DNA of 64,000 nucleotides from Aureimonas sp. OT7. GTDB lineage: Bacteria > Pseudomonadota > Alphaproteobacteria > Rhizobiales > Rhizobiaceae. Below the pieces are notes generated by a model that had not been told where the DNA came from, ran no database searches, and worked only from the letters and a program-made list of their open reading frames with translations. Shown in pieces: positions 50,622 through 61,613 of this stretch. The stretch is taken from NCBI RefSeq assembly GCF_014844055.1, contig NZ_CP062167.1, forward strand, positions 821,501 to 885,500, in the 5' to 3' direction. Within the stretch, counting starts at the first letter, position 1. Each line of letters opens with the position of its first letter. Made by a program: the position numbers and the translations under genes.

Positions 50622-51815
50622 TCACTCGGCCGGCCGGTCCACTTTCGGCAGCAGGATGGTGACGAGGCCCAGCAGCGGCAGGTAGGACGTGAGGGTATAG
50701 ACCGTGTCGATGCCCTGGCTGTCCGCCAGCCCGCCCAGCATGGCCGCGCCCAGCCCGCCCGCGCCGAAGGCGAAGCCGAAGAACAGCCCGGCCACGAAGC
50801 CGATACGGCCGGGCAGCAGCTCCTGCGCAAAGACCACGATGGCCGGAAACGCCGAGGCCAGCACGAGGCCGATGATGGCAGCCAGAACGCCCGTGAAGAA
50901 CAGGTTGGCATAGGGCAGCAGCAGGGCGAACGGGATGACGCCGAGGATCGAGAACCAGATGACGAAGCGGGCGCCGAACCGGTCGCCGAAGGGGCCGCCG
51001 ACCAGCGTGCCCACCGCCGCCGAGGCCAGGAACAGGAACAACATCAGCTGCGCGCTCTGGATGCCGAGACCGAAGCGGTCGATGACGTAGAAGGTGAAGT
51101 AGCTGGAGAAGCTGGCCATGTAGACGTTCTTCACCAGGGTCAGCGCCACGAGGATGACGATGGCCATCACCACCGTGTTGCGCGGCAGCGGCAGCGCCTG
51201 GGAGGCAGCCGGGCGGCCGCGCATGGCCCGTTGCTGGGCGGCGTACCAGCGCGCCGTCCACGACAGGATCAACATCCCCAGCAGCGCGACGATGGCGAAC
51301 AGCGCGACGCTCTTCTGTCCGTTCGGCACCACGATGAAGGCAGCCAGCAAGGGACCGGCCGCCGAGCCGGCATTGCCGCCGACCTGGAAGAAGGATTGTG
51401 CAAAGCCGAAGCGCCCGCCCGAGGCGAGGCGTGCGACGCGCGAAGCCTCCGGATGGAAGATGGCCGAGCCGAAGCCGATCAGGCAGGCGCCGAACACCAG
51501 CATCGGATAGGTGTGCGCCTGCGACAGGAGGATCAGGCCGATCAGCGTCGATCCCATGCCGAACGGCAGGGAGTAAGGCATCGGGCGCTTGTCGGTGATG
51601 ATGCCGACGGCGGGCTGCAGCAGCGAGGCGGTGATCTGGAAGGCGAGGGTCAGGAAGCCGATCTGCGCGAAGGTCAGGTCGAACTCGACCTTCAGCAGCG
51701 GATAGATTGCCGGGAGCAGCGATTGCATGATGTCGTTCAGCATGTGGCAGAGACTGACCGCCACGATGATGGGTAATGTCTGCGTCGTGCCCTTGACTGC
51801 GGCTGTCGTCGTCAT
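50622..51815 (-). CDS. MFS transporter, fosmidomycin-resistance (Fsr)-like
   Basis: 397 residues, about twelve membrane segments. The N-terminus VAVSLCHMLNDIMQSLLPAI and the loop motif LLQPAVGIITDKRPMPYSLP are typical of the Fsr/FosR group. GSAIFHPEASRVARLA and GGNAGSAAGPLLAA are also conserved in that group. It exports small drugs or metabolites by proton exchange. Convergent with the ODH gene (3 bases apart) and upstream of nothing on its strand except the tyrA end. Confidence 0.9.
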   Translation of the reverse strand: MTTTAAVKGTTQTLPIIVAVSLCHMLNDIMQSLLPAIYPLLKVEFDLTFAQIGFLTLAFQITASLLQPAVGIITDKRPMPYSLPFGMGSTLIGLILLSQAHTYPMLVFGACLIGFGSAIFHPEASRVARLASGGRFGFAQSFFQVGGNAGSAAGPLLAAFIVVPNGQKSVALFAIVALLGMLILSWTARWYAAQQRAMRGRPAASQALPLPRNTVVMAIVILVALTLVKNVYMASFSSYFTFYVIDRFGLGIQSAQLMLFLFLASAAVGTLVGGPFGDRFGARFVIWFSILGVIPFALLLPYANLFFTGVLAAIIGLVLASAFPAIVVFAQELLPGRIGFVAGLFFGFAFGAGGLGAAMLGGLADSQGIDTVYTLTSYLPLLGLVTILLPKVDRPAE

Positions 51816-51843
51816 TGCTGTCTCCCCGCCGACCGAACGCTGG

Positions 51844-52809
51844 TCAGCGAACCTTATTATCCGTCCCCGCGGCTTCGTTCCAGCTATCGCGACGGTGCGG
51901 CTGGCGGCCGAAATCGGCGTCGGCCGTATCCTGTCCGGCTGCGATGATCGATCGCCGGATGGCGCGCGTGCGGGTGAAGAGGTCGAAGAGGGCGTCCCCG
52001 TCGCCCCAGCGGATGGCGCGTTGCAGCGATGCGAGGTCTTCCGAGAACCGCGCCAGCATCTCCAGCACGGCGTCGCGATTGGTCAGGAAGACATCGCGCC
52101 ACATCGTCGGGTCGGACGCCGCGATACGGGTGAAATCCCGGAAGCCGGAAGCCGAAAACTTGATGACCTCGGATTGCGTCACCGTTTCGAGGTCCGCCGC
52201 CGTGCCGACGATATTGAAGGCGATGAGGTGGGGCACGTGGCTGACGATGGCCAGCACCAGGTCGTGGTGCTCCGGCGTCATCGTCTCCACCATGGAGCCC
52301 ATGCCTTCCCAGAAGGCGCGCAGCCGCTGCACCGCCGCATCGTCCGTGCCCTCGACCGGGGTCAGGATCGTCCAGCGGTTCTCGAACAGTTCGAGGAAGC
52401 CGGCATCCGGGCCGGACTGCTCCGTACCCGCGATCGGGTGGCCCGGCACGAAGTGCACGTGTGCCGGCAGGTTGGGACGCATCGCATCCACGACGGAGCC
52501 CTTCACCGAGCCGACATCGCTGACGATGGCGCCCTTGGCTAGGCTTGGCGCAATGAGCGCGGATACCGCGCCGCAGGCGCCGACCGGCACGCACAGAATG
52601 ACGAGGTCCGCGCCCGACACCGCTTCGGCGAAATCGGCGTGATAGCTGTCGCCCAGCGCAAGCTCTCTGGCGCGCGCCAGCGTTTCCGGGCGGCGGGTGG
52701 CGATGGCCACATGCCGCGCCAGCCCGCGCTGCCTGGCGTTGATGGCGATGGAAGAGCCGATCAGCCCGATGCCGATCAGCGCGACGCGTTCGAAAAGAGG
52801 TTCGCTCAT
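51844..52809 (-). CDS. tyrA: Prephenate/arogenate dehydrogenase (TyrA/TyrC type)
   Basis: 321 residues. NAD(P) motif [20 protein letters not shown] at the N-terminus, catalytic His in [17 protein letters not shown] near residue 125 and conserved [15 protein letters not shown] later. It converts prephenate (or arogenate) to hydroxyphenylpyruvate (or tyrosine). The last ~25 residues are a polar tail. The start overlaps hisC by 4 bases, so it is made from the chorismate mutase-hisC-tyrA transcript. Confidence 0.92.
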   Translation of the reverse strand: MSEPLFERVALIGIGLIGSSIAINARQRGLARHVAIATRRPETLARARELALGDSYHADFAEAVSGADLVILCVPVGACGAVSALIAPSLAKGAIVSDVGSVKGSVVDAMRPNLPAHVHFVPGHPIAGTEQSGPDAGFLELFENRWTILTPVEGTDDAAVQRLRAFWEGMGSMVETMTPEHHDLVLAIVSHVPHLIAFNIVGTAADLETVTQSEVIKFSASGFRDFTRIAASDPTMWRDVFLTNRDAVLEMLARFSEDLASLQRAIRWGDGDALFDLFTRTRAIRRSIIAAGQDTADADFGRQPHRRDSWNEAAGTDNKVR

Positions 52810-53909
52810 CGGCCCAGGAACTCGGTCAACGCCGCGACGACGCCTTCATTGGCCTCGTCGCTGCCGATCGTCATGCGAAGCGCGTTGGGGAACCCGTAGC
52901 CGCCGACGCGGCGCAGGATATAGCCGCGCTCGGTCAGGAAGGCATCCGCCTCCGCCGCGCCCTTGCCGGGCGTTTGCGGAAAGTGGATCAGCACGAAGTT
53001 GGTGACGCTGGGGCTGACGCGAAGGCCAAGTCCCTCGAAGGCCTCCGTCAGCCGCACGATCCAGCCGTTATTGTGCTCGACCGTGCGCTCCACATGGGCA
53101 CGGTCGCGGATCGCCGCCGCTGCGGCCGCGATTCCGAGCGCGTTCAGATTGAAGGGCCCGCGAATGCGCTCGACGGCATCGGCAATGCCTTCCGGCACAT
53201 ACATCCAGCCGACGCGCAGCGAGGCCAGGCCGTGAATCTTCGAGAAGGTGCGCGTCATCACCACATTGTCGGCGCTCGACACGAGTTCGATCCCGGCCTC
53301 GTAGTCGTTGCGACGGACATATTCGGCATAGGCCGCGTCCAGCACCAGCACGCAGTCGGCAGGCAGGCCGGCATGCAGCCGGCGAATTTCGTCGAACGGG
53401 ACATAGGTGCCCGTCGGGTTGCCGGGATTGGCGATGTAGACCATGCGCGTCCTGGCGGTGACCCGCTCCAGGATCGCGTCGACATCGACATGCGCGTCAC
53501 GCTCCGGCGCCATGACTGCCGTTGCCCCGGTGGCCAGGATGGCGGTCCGGTGCAGAAGGAAGCCGTGCTCGGTGTAGATGCCTTCGTCGCCATCGTGCAG
53601 ATAGGTCTGCGCCAGGAGGCTCAACACCTCGTCGGAGCCGTTGCCGCAGACGATGCGCTGCGGGTTCAGGCCATAGCGCTCGGCCAGCGCCGCCTTCAAT
53701 GCGGAAGCCTGCGGATCGGGGTACAATTCCAGATGGCGGCTCGCTTCGGCGATCGCGGCGGAGACGTGGGGCGAGGGCCCCAGCGGTGTTTCGTTGGATG
53801 ACAGCTTGTGCAGGCGGACACCGGCCGGCGCGTGGCTCTTGCCGGGCACATAGGCTTCGATGTCCAACACTCCCGGCCGTGGCGCCGGCGCCTTCGTCAG
53901 GCCCTGCAT
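52806..53909 (-). CDS. hisC: Histidinol-phosphate/aromatic aminotransferase
   Basis: 367 residues from the ATG preceded by AAGGATATGACG; an ATG two codons upstream would be too close to AAGGA. Class I/II aminotransferase fold: [48 protein letters not shown] and the PLP lysine in [16 protein letters not shown]. Its place between chorismate mutase and tyrA indicates use on aromatic 2-oxo acids or prephenate, besides or instead of histidinol phosphate. Confidence 0.92.
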   Translation of the reverse strand: MQGLTKAPAPRPGVLDIEAYVPGKSHAPAGVRLHKLSSNETPLGPSPHVSAAIAEASRHLELYPDPQASALKAALAERYGLNPQRIVCGNGSDEVLSLLAQTYLHDGDEGIYTEHGFLLHRTAILATGATAVMAPERDAHVDVDAILERVTARTRMVYIANPGNPTGTYVPFDEIRRLHAGLPADCVLVLDAAYAEYVRRNDYEAGIELVSSADNVVMTRTFSKIHGLASLRVGWMYVPEGIADAVERIRGPFNLNALGIAAAAAAIRDRAHVERTVEHNNGWIVRLTEAFEGLGLRVSPSVTNFVLIHFPQTPGKGAAEADAFLTERGYILRRVGGYGFPNALRMTIGSDEANEGVVAALTEFLGR

Positions 53910-53937
53910 CGTCATATCCTTAAAATCGTCGCGCGGG

Positions 53938-54708
53938 CTACGCCCGCAAGGGAGCGGCATAGCCCCCGACCGGGCGAATGTCGAGCGTTTCCAGCCGCTC
54001 GCCCGAAACCGGTGGCACGCCGCGCGGACCGGCGACGAGGCGGCTGCCTTCGGCACTGGCCAGGACGGTGAACCCCTCCGCCAGGTCTATGCCGTCGCCC
54101 TCGATCACATGGCACTCGACCTCGAAGGGGACCGGGTCGGCCAGTGGCGGCGCCAGCACCAAGGCGGGCTCGCCGGCGGGGCGGCCATCCTGCTCGATGA
54201 AGGGAAGGCGCGCCACGATGGACGCGCGGCCGAGCCTCCGCCACCACGGTCCGGAGGCCTCCTTGAGCATGACGATGCCGAGCCAGTCGTCACCTTTTTC
54301 GACGCGGTCGATGACGCCGGCCGCATCGGCCGCGAGGTGCATGGGTACCGAGAAGCCGCAGGTGAACCGCGCCGTGTCCACGGCGGCGGCGACGTCGCCG
54401 GCCGTCGATACGGCAACTTCAAAGGGGGCTTGCAGTGCGGTGAAGGTGGAGATGATCTCGCGCCAGAGATGCTCGACGGCGGTGATCGGCAGGTGCCCGC
54501 GATGCCGGGCGACAAGACGGCGCATCATGTCCGCCTCGCGGCCGGGGCGGAAGGCCGCGCCGTTCTTCTGCGTGCCCTTGGCGGCGATCAACTCGTCGAT
54601 CACGGTCGCCCGCTGCATCAGGAGATGGTGGATGGATTCGTCTATGGCGTCGATCTTGGCCCTCAGTTCCGAAAGCCGCGTCGCATCGCCCGCCTGCCCG
54701 TTCGCCAT
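53938..54708 (-). CDS. Chorismate mutase (AroQ type) with C-terminal extension
   Basis: 256 residues. The AroQ helical domain covers about residues 10-95: [20 protein letters not shown], the catalytic-type [13 protein letters not shown], and [19 protein letters not shown]. The remaining ~160 residues resemble an ACT/prephenate dehydratase-like region seen in some alphaproteobacterial chorismate mutases but no dehydratase active site was recognised. It makes prephenate for the hisC and tyrA products encoded next. Confidence 0.88.
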   Translation of the reverse strand: MANGQAGDATRLSELRAKIDAIDESIHHLLMQRATVIDELIAAKGTQKNGAAFRPGREADMMRRLVARHRGHLPITAVEHLWREIISTFTALQAPFEVAVSTAGDVAAAVDTARFTCGFSVPMHLAADAAGVIDRVEKGDDWLGIVMLKEASGPWWRRLGRASIVARLPFIEQDGRPAGEPALVLAPPLADPVPFEVECHVIEGDGIDLAEGFTVLASAEGSRLVAGPRGVPPVSGERLETLDIRPVGGYAAPLRA

Positions 54709-54845
54709 ATCTTCCCTTCCCCCGCGTGACGGTCCCTCGTGTGGCGAAAGTCCTACACAGCTGCCGCAGCGGTTGCAAAGAAGCGTTGATCTATCGGGGC
54801 CATGTCGGTAGCAGAGGGGCCTGAATCAGTCGGGTACGACACACG

Positions 54846-56036
54846 ATGAACGCTCCCTCCATGACAGAGGTGGCCAGCCTCAGCCTGCGGGAGGCACGCC
54901 AACCTTCCAGCAAAATGGCGCATTTCGGAGCCGACCAGCCGCTGGCGCTGGATGCCGGGCAGGTGCTGTCGCCCTTCGATATCGCCTACGAGACCTGGGG
55001 TGAGCTGAACGCCGACAAGTCGAACGCCATCTATGTCTGCCACGCGCTGACGGGCGACCAGTATGCGGCGAGCCGCAATCCTGTCACCGGCAAGCCGGGC
55101 TGGTGGTCTTCGCTGATCGGGCCGGGCAAGCCCATCGATACGGACCGCTATTTCGTCGTCTGTTCCAACGTCATCGGGTCCTGCATGGGGTCCACGGGCC
55201 CCGCCAGCATCGACCCGTCCACGGGCCTGCCCTATGCGCTCGACCTGCCGGTGCTGACGATCGCCGACATGGTGCGGGCGCAGGCGATGCTGATCGACCG
55301 GCTCGGCATCGACCAGCTCTTCGCCGTCATCGGCGGCTCCATGGGGGGCATGCAGTGCCTGCAGTGGACCGTGGCCTACCCCGAGCGGGTCTTCTGCGCG
55401 CTGCCCATCGCCACCGGCGCGCGCCATTCCTCGCAGAACATCGCCTTCCACGAGGTCGGGCGGCAGGCCGTCATGGCCGATCCGGACTGGCAGAGCGGGC
55501 GTTACATCGAAGGCGGAGTGCGGCCGCACAAGGGGTTGGCCGTAGCGCGCATGGCCGCCCATGTAACCTACCTGTCGGAGGCCGCGCTGCAGCGCAAGTT
55601 CGGCCGGAACCTGCAGGACAGGGAGTCGCTCGGCTTCGGCTTCGAGGCCGACTTCCAGATCGAGAGCTATCTGCGCCATCAGGGCACCAGCTTCGTCGAC
55701 CGGTTCGACGCCAATGCCTATCTCTACCTTACCCGCGCGATGGACTATTTCGACATCGCCGCCGATTACGGCGGCCGGCTGGCCGACGCCTTCGCCCGGA
55801 CGAGAACCCGTTTCTGCCTGGTGTCGTTTTCCTCGGACTGGCTATTTCCGACGGAGGAAAGCCGCGCCGTCGTACACGCGTTGAATGCCGCTGCGGCCTC
55901 GGTCTCCTTCGTCGAGGTGCAGACGGACAAGGGCCACGATGCCTTCCTTCTGGACGAGCCCGTGTTCTACGCCGCGGTCGATGGGTTCCTGTCGTCCGCC
56001 GCACGGGCCAGGGGGCTGCGACAGGAACGGATATGA
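54846..56036 (+). CDS. metX: Homoserine O-acetyltransferase (or O-succinyltransferase) MetX
   Basis: 396 residues, alpha/beta-hydrolase fold. Nucleophile Ser in [16 protein letters not shown] near residue 160; catalytic Asp in [14 protein letters not shown] and His in [12 protein letters not shown] near residue 360. Conserved [14 protein letters not shown] is also present. It acylates L-homoserine for methionine synthesis; acetyl versus succinyl use cannot be told by eye. The stop overlaps metW by 4 bases. No SAM riboswitch was recognised in the 137-base leader. Confidence 0.94.
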   Translation: MNAPSMTEVASLSLREARQPSSKMAHFGADQPLALDAGQVLSPFDIAYETWGELNADKSNAIYVCHALTGDQYAASRNPVTGKPGWWSSLIGPGKPIDTDRYFVVCSNVIGSCMGSTGPASIDPSTGLPYALDLPVLTIADMVRAQAMLIDRLGIDQLFAVIGGSMGGMQCLQWTVAYPERVFCALPIATGARHSSQNIAFHEVGRQAVMADPDWQSGRYIEGGVRPHKGLAVARMAAHVTYLSEAALQRKFGRNLQDRESLGFGFEADFQIESYLRHQGTSFVDRFDANAYLYLTRAMDYFDIAADYGGRLADAFARTRTRFCLVSFSSDWLFPTEESRAVVHALNAAAASVSFVEVQTDKGHDAFLLDEPVFYAAVDGFLSSAARARGLRQERI

Positions 56037-56695
56037 GCGACACGGAAGCACCCCAGGCGACGAGCCAGATCGTGGCGGCCGACGCCAATGTCCGAGTCGA
56101 TCTTGCGCTGATCGCGGACCTCGTGCAGCGCGGCGGCCGCGTGCTGGATGTCGGCTGCGGCGACGGCAGCCTCCTGGCATTGCTGGAGCGCCAGCGCGGC
56201 GTCGACGCGCGTGGCATGGAGATCAGCCAGCAGGGTGTCAACGAGGCGGTTGCGCGCGGGCTTTCCGTCATCCAGGGCGACGCCGACCGCGATCTCGTCC
56301 ACTATCCGGACGACGCCTTCGACTACGTCATCCTGTCGCAGACGATCCAGGCGACGCAGAACCCGAAAGCCGTGCTGAGCGAGCTTCTGCGGATCGGTCG
56401 GCGCGCCGTCGTGTCCTTTCCCAATTTCGGCCACTGGTCGGTACGCCTGTCGCTGCTGGCCAAGGGGCGCATGCCCGTCACGCGCAACCTCGCCTATAGC
56501 TGGTACGACACGCCGAACATCCACTTCTGCACCATCCGCGACTTCGTCGACCTGACGCGCGAGGTGGATGCGGAGGTGGAATCGGCCATAGCGCTGGATT
56601 CCACCGGGCAGCGCATGGGCATGCGCCTGCCCTGGGCCTTCTGGAACCTGTTCGGCCAGCAGGCGGTCTTCCTGTTGAAGCGCCGCGGCAAGTAG
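56033..56695 (+). CDS. metW: MetW methionine biosynthesis protein (methyltransferase-like)
   Basis: 220 residues. SAM-binding motif [17 protein letters not shown] near residue 35 and [20 protein letters not shown]; the C-terminal half carries [33 protein letters not shown] typical of MetW. It is always paired with MetX and supports its activity. The ATG overlaps the metX stop. A 12-base GC palindrome (56706-56717) lies between it and the convergent aldo/keto reductase. Confidence 0.94.
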   Translation: MSDTEAPQATSQIVAADANVRVDLALIADLVQRGGRVLDVGCGDGSLLALLERQRGVDARGMEISQQGVNEAVARGLSVIQGDADRDLVHYPDDAFDYVILSQTIQATQNPKAVLSELLRIGRRAVVSFPNFGHWSVRLSLLAKGRMPVTRNLAYSWYDTPNIHFCTIRDFVDLTREVDAEVESAIALDSTGQRMGMRLPWAFWNLFGQQAVFLLKRRGK

Positions 56696-56730
56696 GCCGA
56701 CGCGTCCGGCGCGCCGGCCCGGCTTTGCCG

Positions 56731-57714
<984 letters not shown>

Positions 57715-57778
57715 CGTCTTGTCCCCCAAGTCCAGTTGCAGCGTCGGAGCCGCAATGTGGGAAGGGGGGCGCCCGAGT

Positions 57779-58561
57779 TTAAGATGCCCGGGGCAGTCCG
57801 TTTGCGCTTTTCGGTGCGCCGTCCTGCCGTGCCGAGGCGCCCTGGGGCACCAGAACCGGTTTGACGAGGCGCAGCCGGGCCCGTTCGTTGCGGGTTACGG
57901 GGATGCCGCGATAGACGAGCTTCGTCGCCTCGATGATGAAGACGCCGGCAAACAGCGGCCATGCCTGGCGGCCGGCGCGCTCCAGCGGATTGGCGAGGTT
58001 GACGAAGCCGGCGCGGCGGAACGGCGGGAAGAACAGCGCCTGGCTCACACCCGAAGGCGAGAACATGGCGCCGTGCAGCAGGCGCTGGGCCTGCCCCCGC
58101 GACCAGGGACGCCCCGAGCCGAAGGGCGTGCGGTCGAAACGGGCCCAGACCCCGGCGCGGTTCGGAATGACGATCACCAGCCGCCCGCCGGGCGCCAGGG
58201 TACGCCACACCTCGCACAGGAGTTGCGAGGGGTTCTCGGCAAATTCCAGGGCATGCACCATCAGGACGCGGTCCACCGAGGCATCGCCGAGCGGCAGGCA
58301 GGATTCGTCCACCATGGCGCTGGTGGACGAGCCGGCCGAAGGCCAGCGTATGGCGCCCTGAGCCGCCGGCATGAAGGCGAGCGTGCGGTCCGCGTCCGCC
58401 GAGAGCCGGTCCAGATAGGGCAGGGTATAGCCGAGGCCGAGCAGGCGCTCCTGCGAAATGGACTGCCATAGCGGAGCCAGGGCCATGCCGATGGCCCGGG
58501 CCGTGGCGTGGCCCAGCCGGCTGGCATAGAAATCGCGCAGGTCCACGATATCGGCGTTCAT
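57779..58561 (-). CDS. Class I SAM-dependent methyltransferase
   Basis: 260 residues from the first in-frame ATG ([17 protein letters not shown]); no strong ribosome site is visible and no alternative start is better. Methyltransferase motifs are atypical at the N-terminus; the recognisable part is [20 protein letters not shown], then [20 protein letters not shown] and [20 protein letters not shown]. It is divergent from gloB, an arrangement I know from other Hyphomicrobiales. Substrate unknown. Confidence 0.82.
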   Translation of the reverse strand: MNADIVDLRDFYASRLGHATARAIGMALAPLWQSISQERLLGLGYTLPYLDRLSADADRTLAFMPAAQGAIRWPSAGSSTSAMVDESCLPLGDASVDRVLMVHALEFAENPSQLLCEVWRTLAPGGRLVIVIPNRAGVWARFDRTPFGSGRPWSRGQAQRLLHGAMFSPSGVSQALFFPPFRRAGFVNLANPLERAGRQAWPLFAGVFIIEATKLVYRGIPVTRNERARLRLVKPVLVPQGASARQDGAPKSANGLPRAS

Positions 58562-58672
58562 CTGCTGCGTGATGCTGATGGCGCATCCCTCCGAAAGGAC
58601 GTTCGCCTCTTGCAAGGCGTCTTTCCATTCTATCTCAGCTTGGCAGGGACGACATGCAAGAAGGAAATTTCC

Positions 58673-59443
58673 ATGAGCACGGTTGAAATCAGGCAGTTCA
58701 TCTGCCGCACCGATAATTTCGGCGTGCTGCTGCATGATGCCGACAGCGGATCCACCATCGCCATCGATGCGCCGGAAGAGGGGCCGATCCTGAAGGTCCT
58801 GGATGAGGAAGGCTGGAACCTCACGCACATCCTGACGACGCATCATCACGGCGATCATGTCGCGGCCAATGAAGCCCTGAAGGCACGGTTCGGCGCGATC
58901 GTCGTCGGCCCGGCGGCAGAGGCGGACCGCATTCCGGGAATCGACCGGCAGGTCGCGGGCGGCGAAACCTTCGCCATCGGCGCCATTGCGGTGGAAGTGC
59001 TGGACACACCGGGGCACACGCTGGGGAGCATCTCCTACCACATGCCCGGAATATCGGCCGTTTTCGCCGGAGACGCGTTGTTTTCCCTGGGCTGCGGCCG
59101 GCTGCTCGAGGGCACGGCCCCGATGCTCTGGGAATCGCTCAGGCGGCTGCGCGCCCTGCCGGACGAAACGATGCTGTATTGCGGCCACGAATATACGGGC
59201 GCCAACGCGCGTTTTGCGCTGTCGGTCGATCCGAAGAACCTTCTTCTGCACGAGCGCGCGACCGAGGTCGAGCATCTGCGGGTGGCCGGGGAACCGACAC
59301 TGCCCGTCATGCTGGGGCGCGAAAAGAAGACCAATCCGTTCCTGCGTGCCGACGATGCGACCCTTGCCGAGGAGATCGGCCTGTCAGGCCAGCCGCCGGA
59401 GAGCGTCTTTGCGGCGCTGCGCAGCCGCAAGGATACGTTCTGA
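58673..59443 (+). CDS. gloB: Hydroxyacylglutathione hydrolase (glyoxalase II)
   Basis: 256 residues, AAGGAAATTTCC before the ATG. The metallo-beta-lactamase core has THHHGDHVAAN near residue 57 (zinc ligands). GHTLGSISYHM, FAGDALFSLGCGRLLEG and YCGHEYTGANARFALSVD follow, then the glutathione-binding C-terminal helix region. It hydrolyses S-lactoylglutathione to lactate and glutathione. It is convergent with the DUF3108 gene, 9 bases apart. Confidence 0.95.
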   Translation: MSTVEIRQFICRTDNFGVLLHDADSGSTIAIDAPEEGPILKVLDEEGWNLTHILTTHHHGDHVAANEALKARFGAIVVGPAAEADRIPGIDRQVAGGETFAIGAIAVEVLDTPGHTLGSISYHMPGISAVFAGDALFSLGCGRLLEGTAPMLWESLRRLRALPDETMLYCGHEYTGANARFALSVDPKNLLLHERATEVEHLRVAGEPTLPVMLGREKKTNPFLRADDATLAEEIGLSGQPPESVFAALRSRKDTF

Positions 59444-59452
59444 CGCCCGGGG

Positions 59453-60229
59453 TCAGGATCGGGCGAAGGTCGATGCGTTCAGCGTCAGGGGGCCGATCTT
59501 GGTCGGGATGCGGACATAGACGGGGGCGTGGATGCCGCTGTCGCCTATGGGCGCGAACCAGATCTTGATCGTCTGGCCCATCAGGTACCGGAGGCCGGAC
59601 GAGTTTCGGCGAAATCCGCCGATGGGTTCGATCCGCGCGTTGCATACGACGGCCTTGCCCGAGAAGCCGTCGGCTTCGAACTCGGCCGTACCGCCCGCCG
59701 ACAACTTCAGGTCGAGGCGCGACCAGCCGTCGAAGATGGGCAGGGTGCGGTTGCAGATGCGGTCGGCCCGCGCCTTGATCATCATGCTGGCGAGCGGGTC
59801 CACGACATTGGCAAGCTGCGCCGGCGTCACCGGGACGTAGTCGGACGGATGCGTCTTGCGCTGCGGGGGCGAGACGTCCGTTCCGACAACGCGCCCGCCG
59901 CGCATCCGCACCGTGCTTGACCAGCTCTTGCCGTCGCTGGTGTAGCTCAGCGCGTATCGGTTGGACTGCACCCTGTCGGCGCGCACCTGCCCATAGGACG
60001 AGCTCGTTCCCTGCGTGCTGGAGACGAGGGCGCCGAGGCCGGCGGACCGGAGGTTGCCGGAGACCGAATAGCGGTTGCCGGCAAACTCGGTGGTGAAGTC
60101 GGCCCGGCCGACCGTGACGCCGAGAATCGAAATGCTGTAGCGTGTCTGAAGCGTCTCGGCGCGGGCCGGCCCGCCCGGCAGCGCAAGGACGCAAAGGAAG
60201 AGTGTAGCGGCGATTCGCTTGAACGGCAT
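59453..60229 (-). CDS. DUF3108 domain-containing exported protein
   Basis: 258 residues with a signal peptide ([20 protein letters not shown]). The mature part is mostly beta structure ([40 protein letters not shown]), consistent with the DUF3108 family of periplasmic or outer-membrane-associated proteins of unknown function. It is divergent from rpmB, with a 249-base space holding the rpmB promoter. This neighbour arrangement is common in Hyphomicrobiales. Confidence 0.88.
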   Translation of the reverse strand: MPFKRIAATLFLCVLALPGGPARAETLQTRYSISILGVTVGRADFTTEFAGNRYSVSGNLRSAGLGALVSSTQGTSSSYGQVRADRVQSNRYALSYTSDGKSWSSTVRMRGGRVVGTDVSPPQRKTHPSDYVPVTPAQLANVVDPLASMMIKARADRICNRTLPIFDGWSRLDLKLSAGGTAEFEADGFSGKAVVCNARIEPIGGFRRNSSGLRYLMGQTIKIWFAPIGDSGIHAPVYVRIPTKIGPLTLNASTFARS

Positions 60230-60350
60230 CGGAACGGAAAACCTGACGGAGTGCGGTACGAAAGCCTGTATACCAGACCGCTCGCGCGTACAGGATCAAT
60301 CTTCGCGGAAAGGCGGATTTCGCGTTGTGGGCGCTATTGTCCTCCGCTTC

Positions 60351-60379
60351 TTGACCTTGCCTGCCAAGCCGATTATAGG
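60351..60379 (+). promoter_or_regulatory. Strong sigma70-type promoter of rpmB
   Basis: TTGACC (60351-60356), exact 17-base spacer, TATAGG (60374-60379). Transcription would begin near 60386, leaving a leader of about 90 bases before the rpmB ATG. Confidence 0.7.
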
Positions 60380-60478
60380 AACCGCCAATCCCGATCATGC
60401 CCGTTGGCTGATGATCGCGCCGTGCTTGTTGCGGTGGCGCGACCGGCCGGGGCTCTTGGACTTTTGAAAGGTGATCCT

Positions 60479-60778
60479 ATGTCGCGCGCTTGCGAACTGA
60501 CTGGCAAGGCCGTCCAGTCCGGCAACAATGTCAGCCACGCGAACAACAAGACGCGTCGCCGCTTCCTGCCGAACCTGTGCAGCGTCACGCTGATCTCCGA
60601 CTCGCTCGGTCAGCGTTACCGGCTCCGCATCAGCGCCAACGCGCTGCGTTCGGTCGAGCATCGCGGCGGCCTGGACGCTTTCCTTCTGAAGGCTTCCGAA
60701 GACGATCTGTCGCAGCGCGCCCGGCTGCTGAAGCGCCAGGTCGCCAAGAAGGTCGCTTCGGCCGAAGCCTCCGCCTGA
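60479..60778 (+). CDS. rpmB: 50S ribosomal protein L28
   Basis: 99 residues, the longer alphaproteobacterial type. [40 protein letters not shown] and [20 protein letters not shown] are hallmark segments. GAAAGG lies upstream of the ATG. It has its own strong promoter (60351-60379) and terminator (60816-60842), so it forms a single-gene unit. Confidence 0.96.
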   Translation: MSRACELTGKAVQSGNNVSHANNKTRRRFLPNLCSVTLISDSLGQRYRLRISANALRSVEHRGGLDAFLLKASEDDLSQRARLLKRQVAKKVASAEASA

Positions 60779-60815
60779 ACCGGCGTTTCGTCGGCTCGGC
60801 CGGCATACGAACTAA

Positions 60816-60842
60816 GGGGCCTCGCCGGCGGCGGGGCCTTTT
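60816..60842 (+). terminator. Rho-independent terminator of rpmB
   Basis: Stem GGCCTCGCC (60818-60826) pairs with GGCGGGGCC (60830-60838), one G-T wobble, loop of 3, followed by TTTT. Confidence 0.8.
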
Positions 60843-60877
60843 CGCGTGCGAACATCCAAGCGCAAGATCTCTGGAAC

Positions 60878-60912
60878 GCTGGTGCCATACCCCAGCCTAA
60901 AAAAATGGAACA
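60878..60912 (+). promoter_or_regulatory. Probable preQ1-I riboswitch upstream of the queuosine-precursor transporter
   Basis: Stem P1 GCTGG (60878-60882) pairs with CCAGC (60892-60896). Its loop, TGCCATACC, contains CCA, which can pair as P2 with TGG at 60906-60908, after an A-rich tail CTAAAAAAA. This is the compact H-type pseudoknot of preQ1-I riboswitches. The tail GGAAC is also the likely ribosome site of the gene starting at 60918, so ligand binding would hide it and shut off translation. The gene product is a known preQ1-regulon transporter family. Confidence 0.65.
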
Positions 60913-60917
60913 CGCGC

Positions 60918-61613
60918 ATGTCGCTTCCCCGCCATTACGTGCTGCCGGTCCTGGCCATGACGCTGATCGTCCTGGCCTCCAATATCGCGGTCCAGTTTCC
61001 GGTGCAGGGCACGGTCGGGGCGTTGTCGCTGGGCGACATCCTGACCTGGGGTGCCTTCGTCTATCCCTTCGCCTTCATCGTCACCGACATCAACAATCGT
61101 CTCTACGGCCCGCTCATGGCGCGCAGGGTTGTCTATGGCGGGTTCGCGACGGCCATCGCCGCGTCGATCGTGCTTCCGCCACTGCTGTTCCAGCTTGGGC
61201 TCATCCCGTTCGGGCTGGAAGCCGGGCGCCTTGTGCGCATCGCATTGGCCAGCGGCCTGGCTTTCCTGGCGGCGCAGCTTGTCGATATCCTGGTGTTCAA
61301 TCGCCTGCGCCGCAAAAGCTGGTGGAAGGCGCCGATGGCATCCGGCGTCGCCGGCACCATCATCGATACGCTGCTGTTCTTCTCCATCGCCTTCGCGCCG
61401 ATCTTCGTGGCCCTCGGCCCGAATGACGGCTTCGCGCTGGAAGGGGCACCGCTTCTGGGCGTCTTCACCGGCACGGAAGCGCCGCGCTGGCTGTCCTGGG
61501 CCCTGGGCGATTTCGCGGTCAAGCTGGCGGTGGCCGTGTTCGGCCTGGTGCCCTACCGGGTCATCATCAACATGGTGCTGCCCTACCGGGAGGCGCCGGG
61601 CGTGCGCGCCTGA
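60918..61613 (+). CDS. yhhQ: Queuosine precursor transporter (VUT/YhhQ family)
   Basis: 231 residues, about six membrane segments. Characteristic segments are LVLASNIAVQFPVQG, LTWGAFVYPFAFIVTDINNR, YGPLMARRVVYGGFA and VAGTIIDTLLFFSIAF near residue 155. YhhQ proteins import queuosine precursors such as preQ0 and preQ1. The frame extends upstream to 60846 but the ATG at 60918 matches the family start and the riboswitch layout. Its 3' end overlaps the convergent esterase-like gene by 31 bases. Confidence 0.92.
   Translation: MSLPRHYVLPVLAMTLIVLASNIAVQFPVQGTVGALSLGDILTWGAFVYPFAFIVTDINNRLYGPLMARRVVYGGFATAIAASIVLPPLLFQLGLIPFGLEAGRLVRIALASGLAFLAAQLVDILVFNRLRRKSWWKAPMASGVAGTIIDTLLFFSIAFAPIFVALGPNDGFALEGAPLLGVFTGTEAPRWLSWALGDFAVKLAVAVFGLVPYRVIINMVLPYREAPGVRA

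Noticed and set aside
54709..54845. SAM riboswitch before metX
   Set aside because: SAM-II type leaders are common before alphaproteobacterial metA/metX genes, but I could not find the conserved stem and pseudoknot bases here.
56706..56717. GC palindrome as terminator between metW and the aldo/keto reductase
   Set aside because: CCGGCGCGCCGG has no loop and no T-tract on either side, so a terminator call is not supported.
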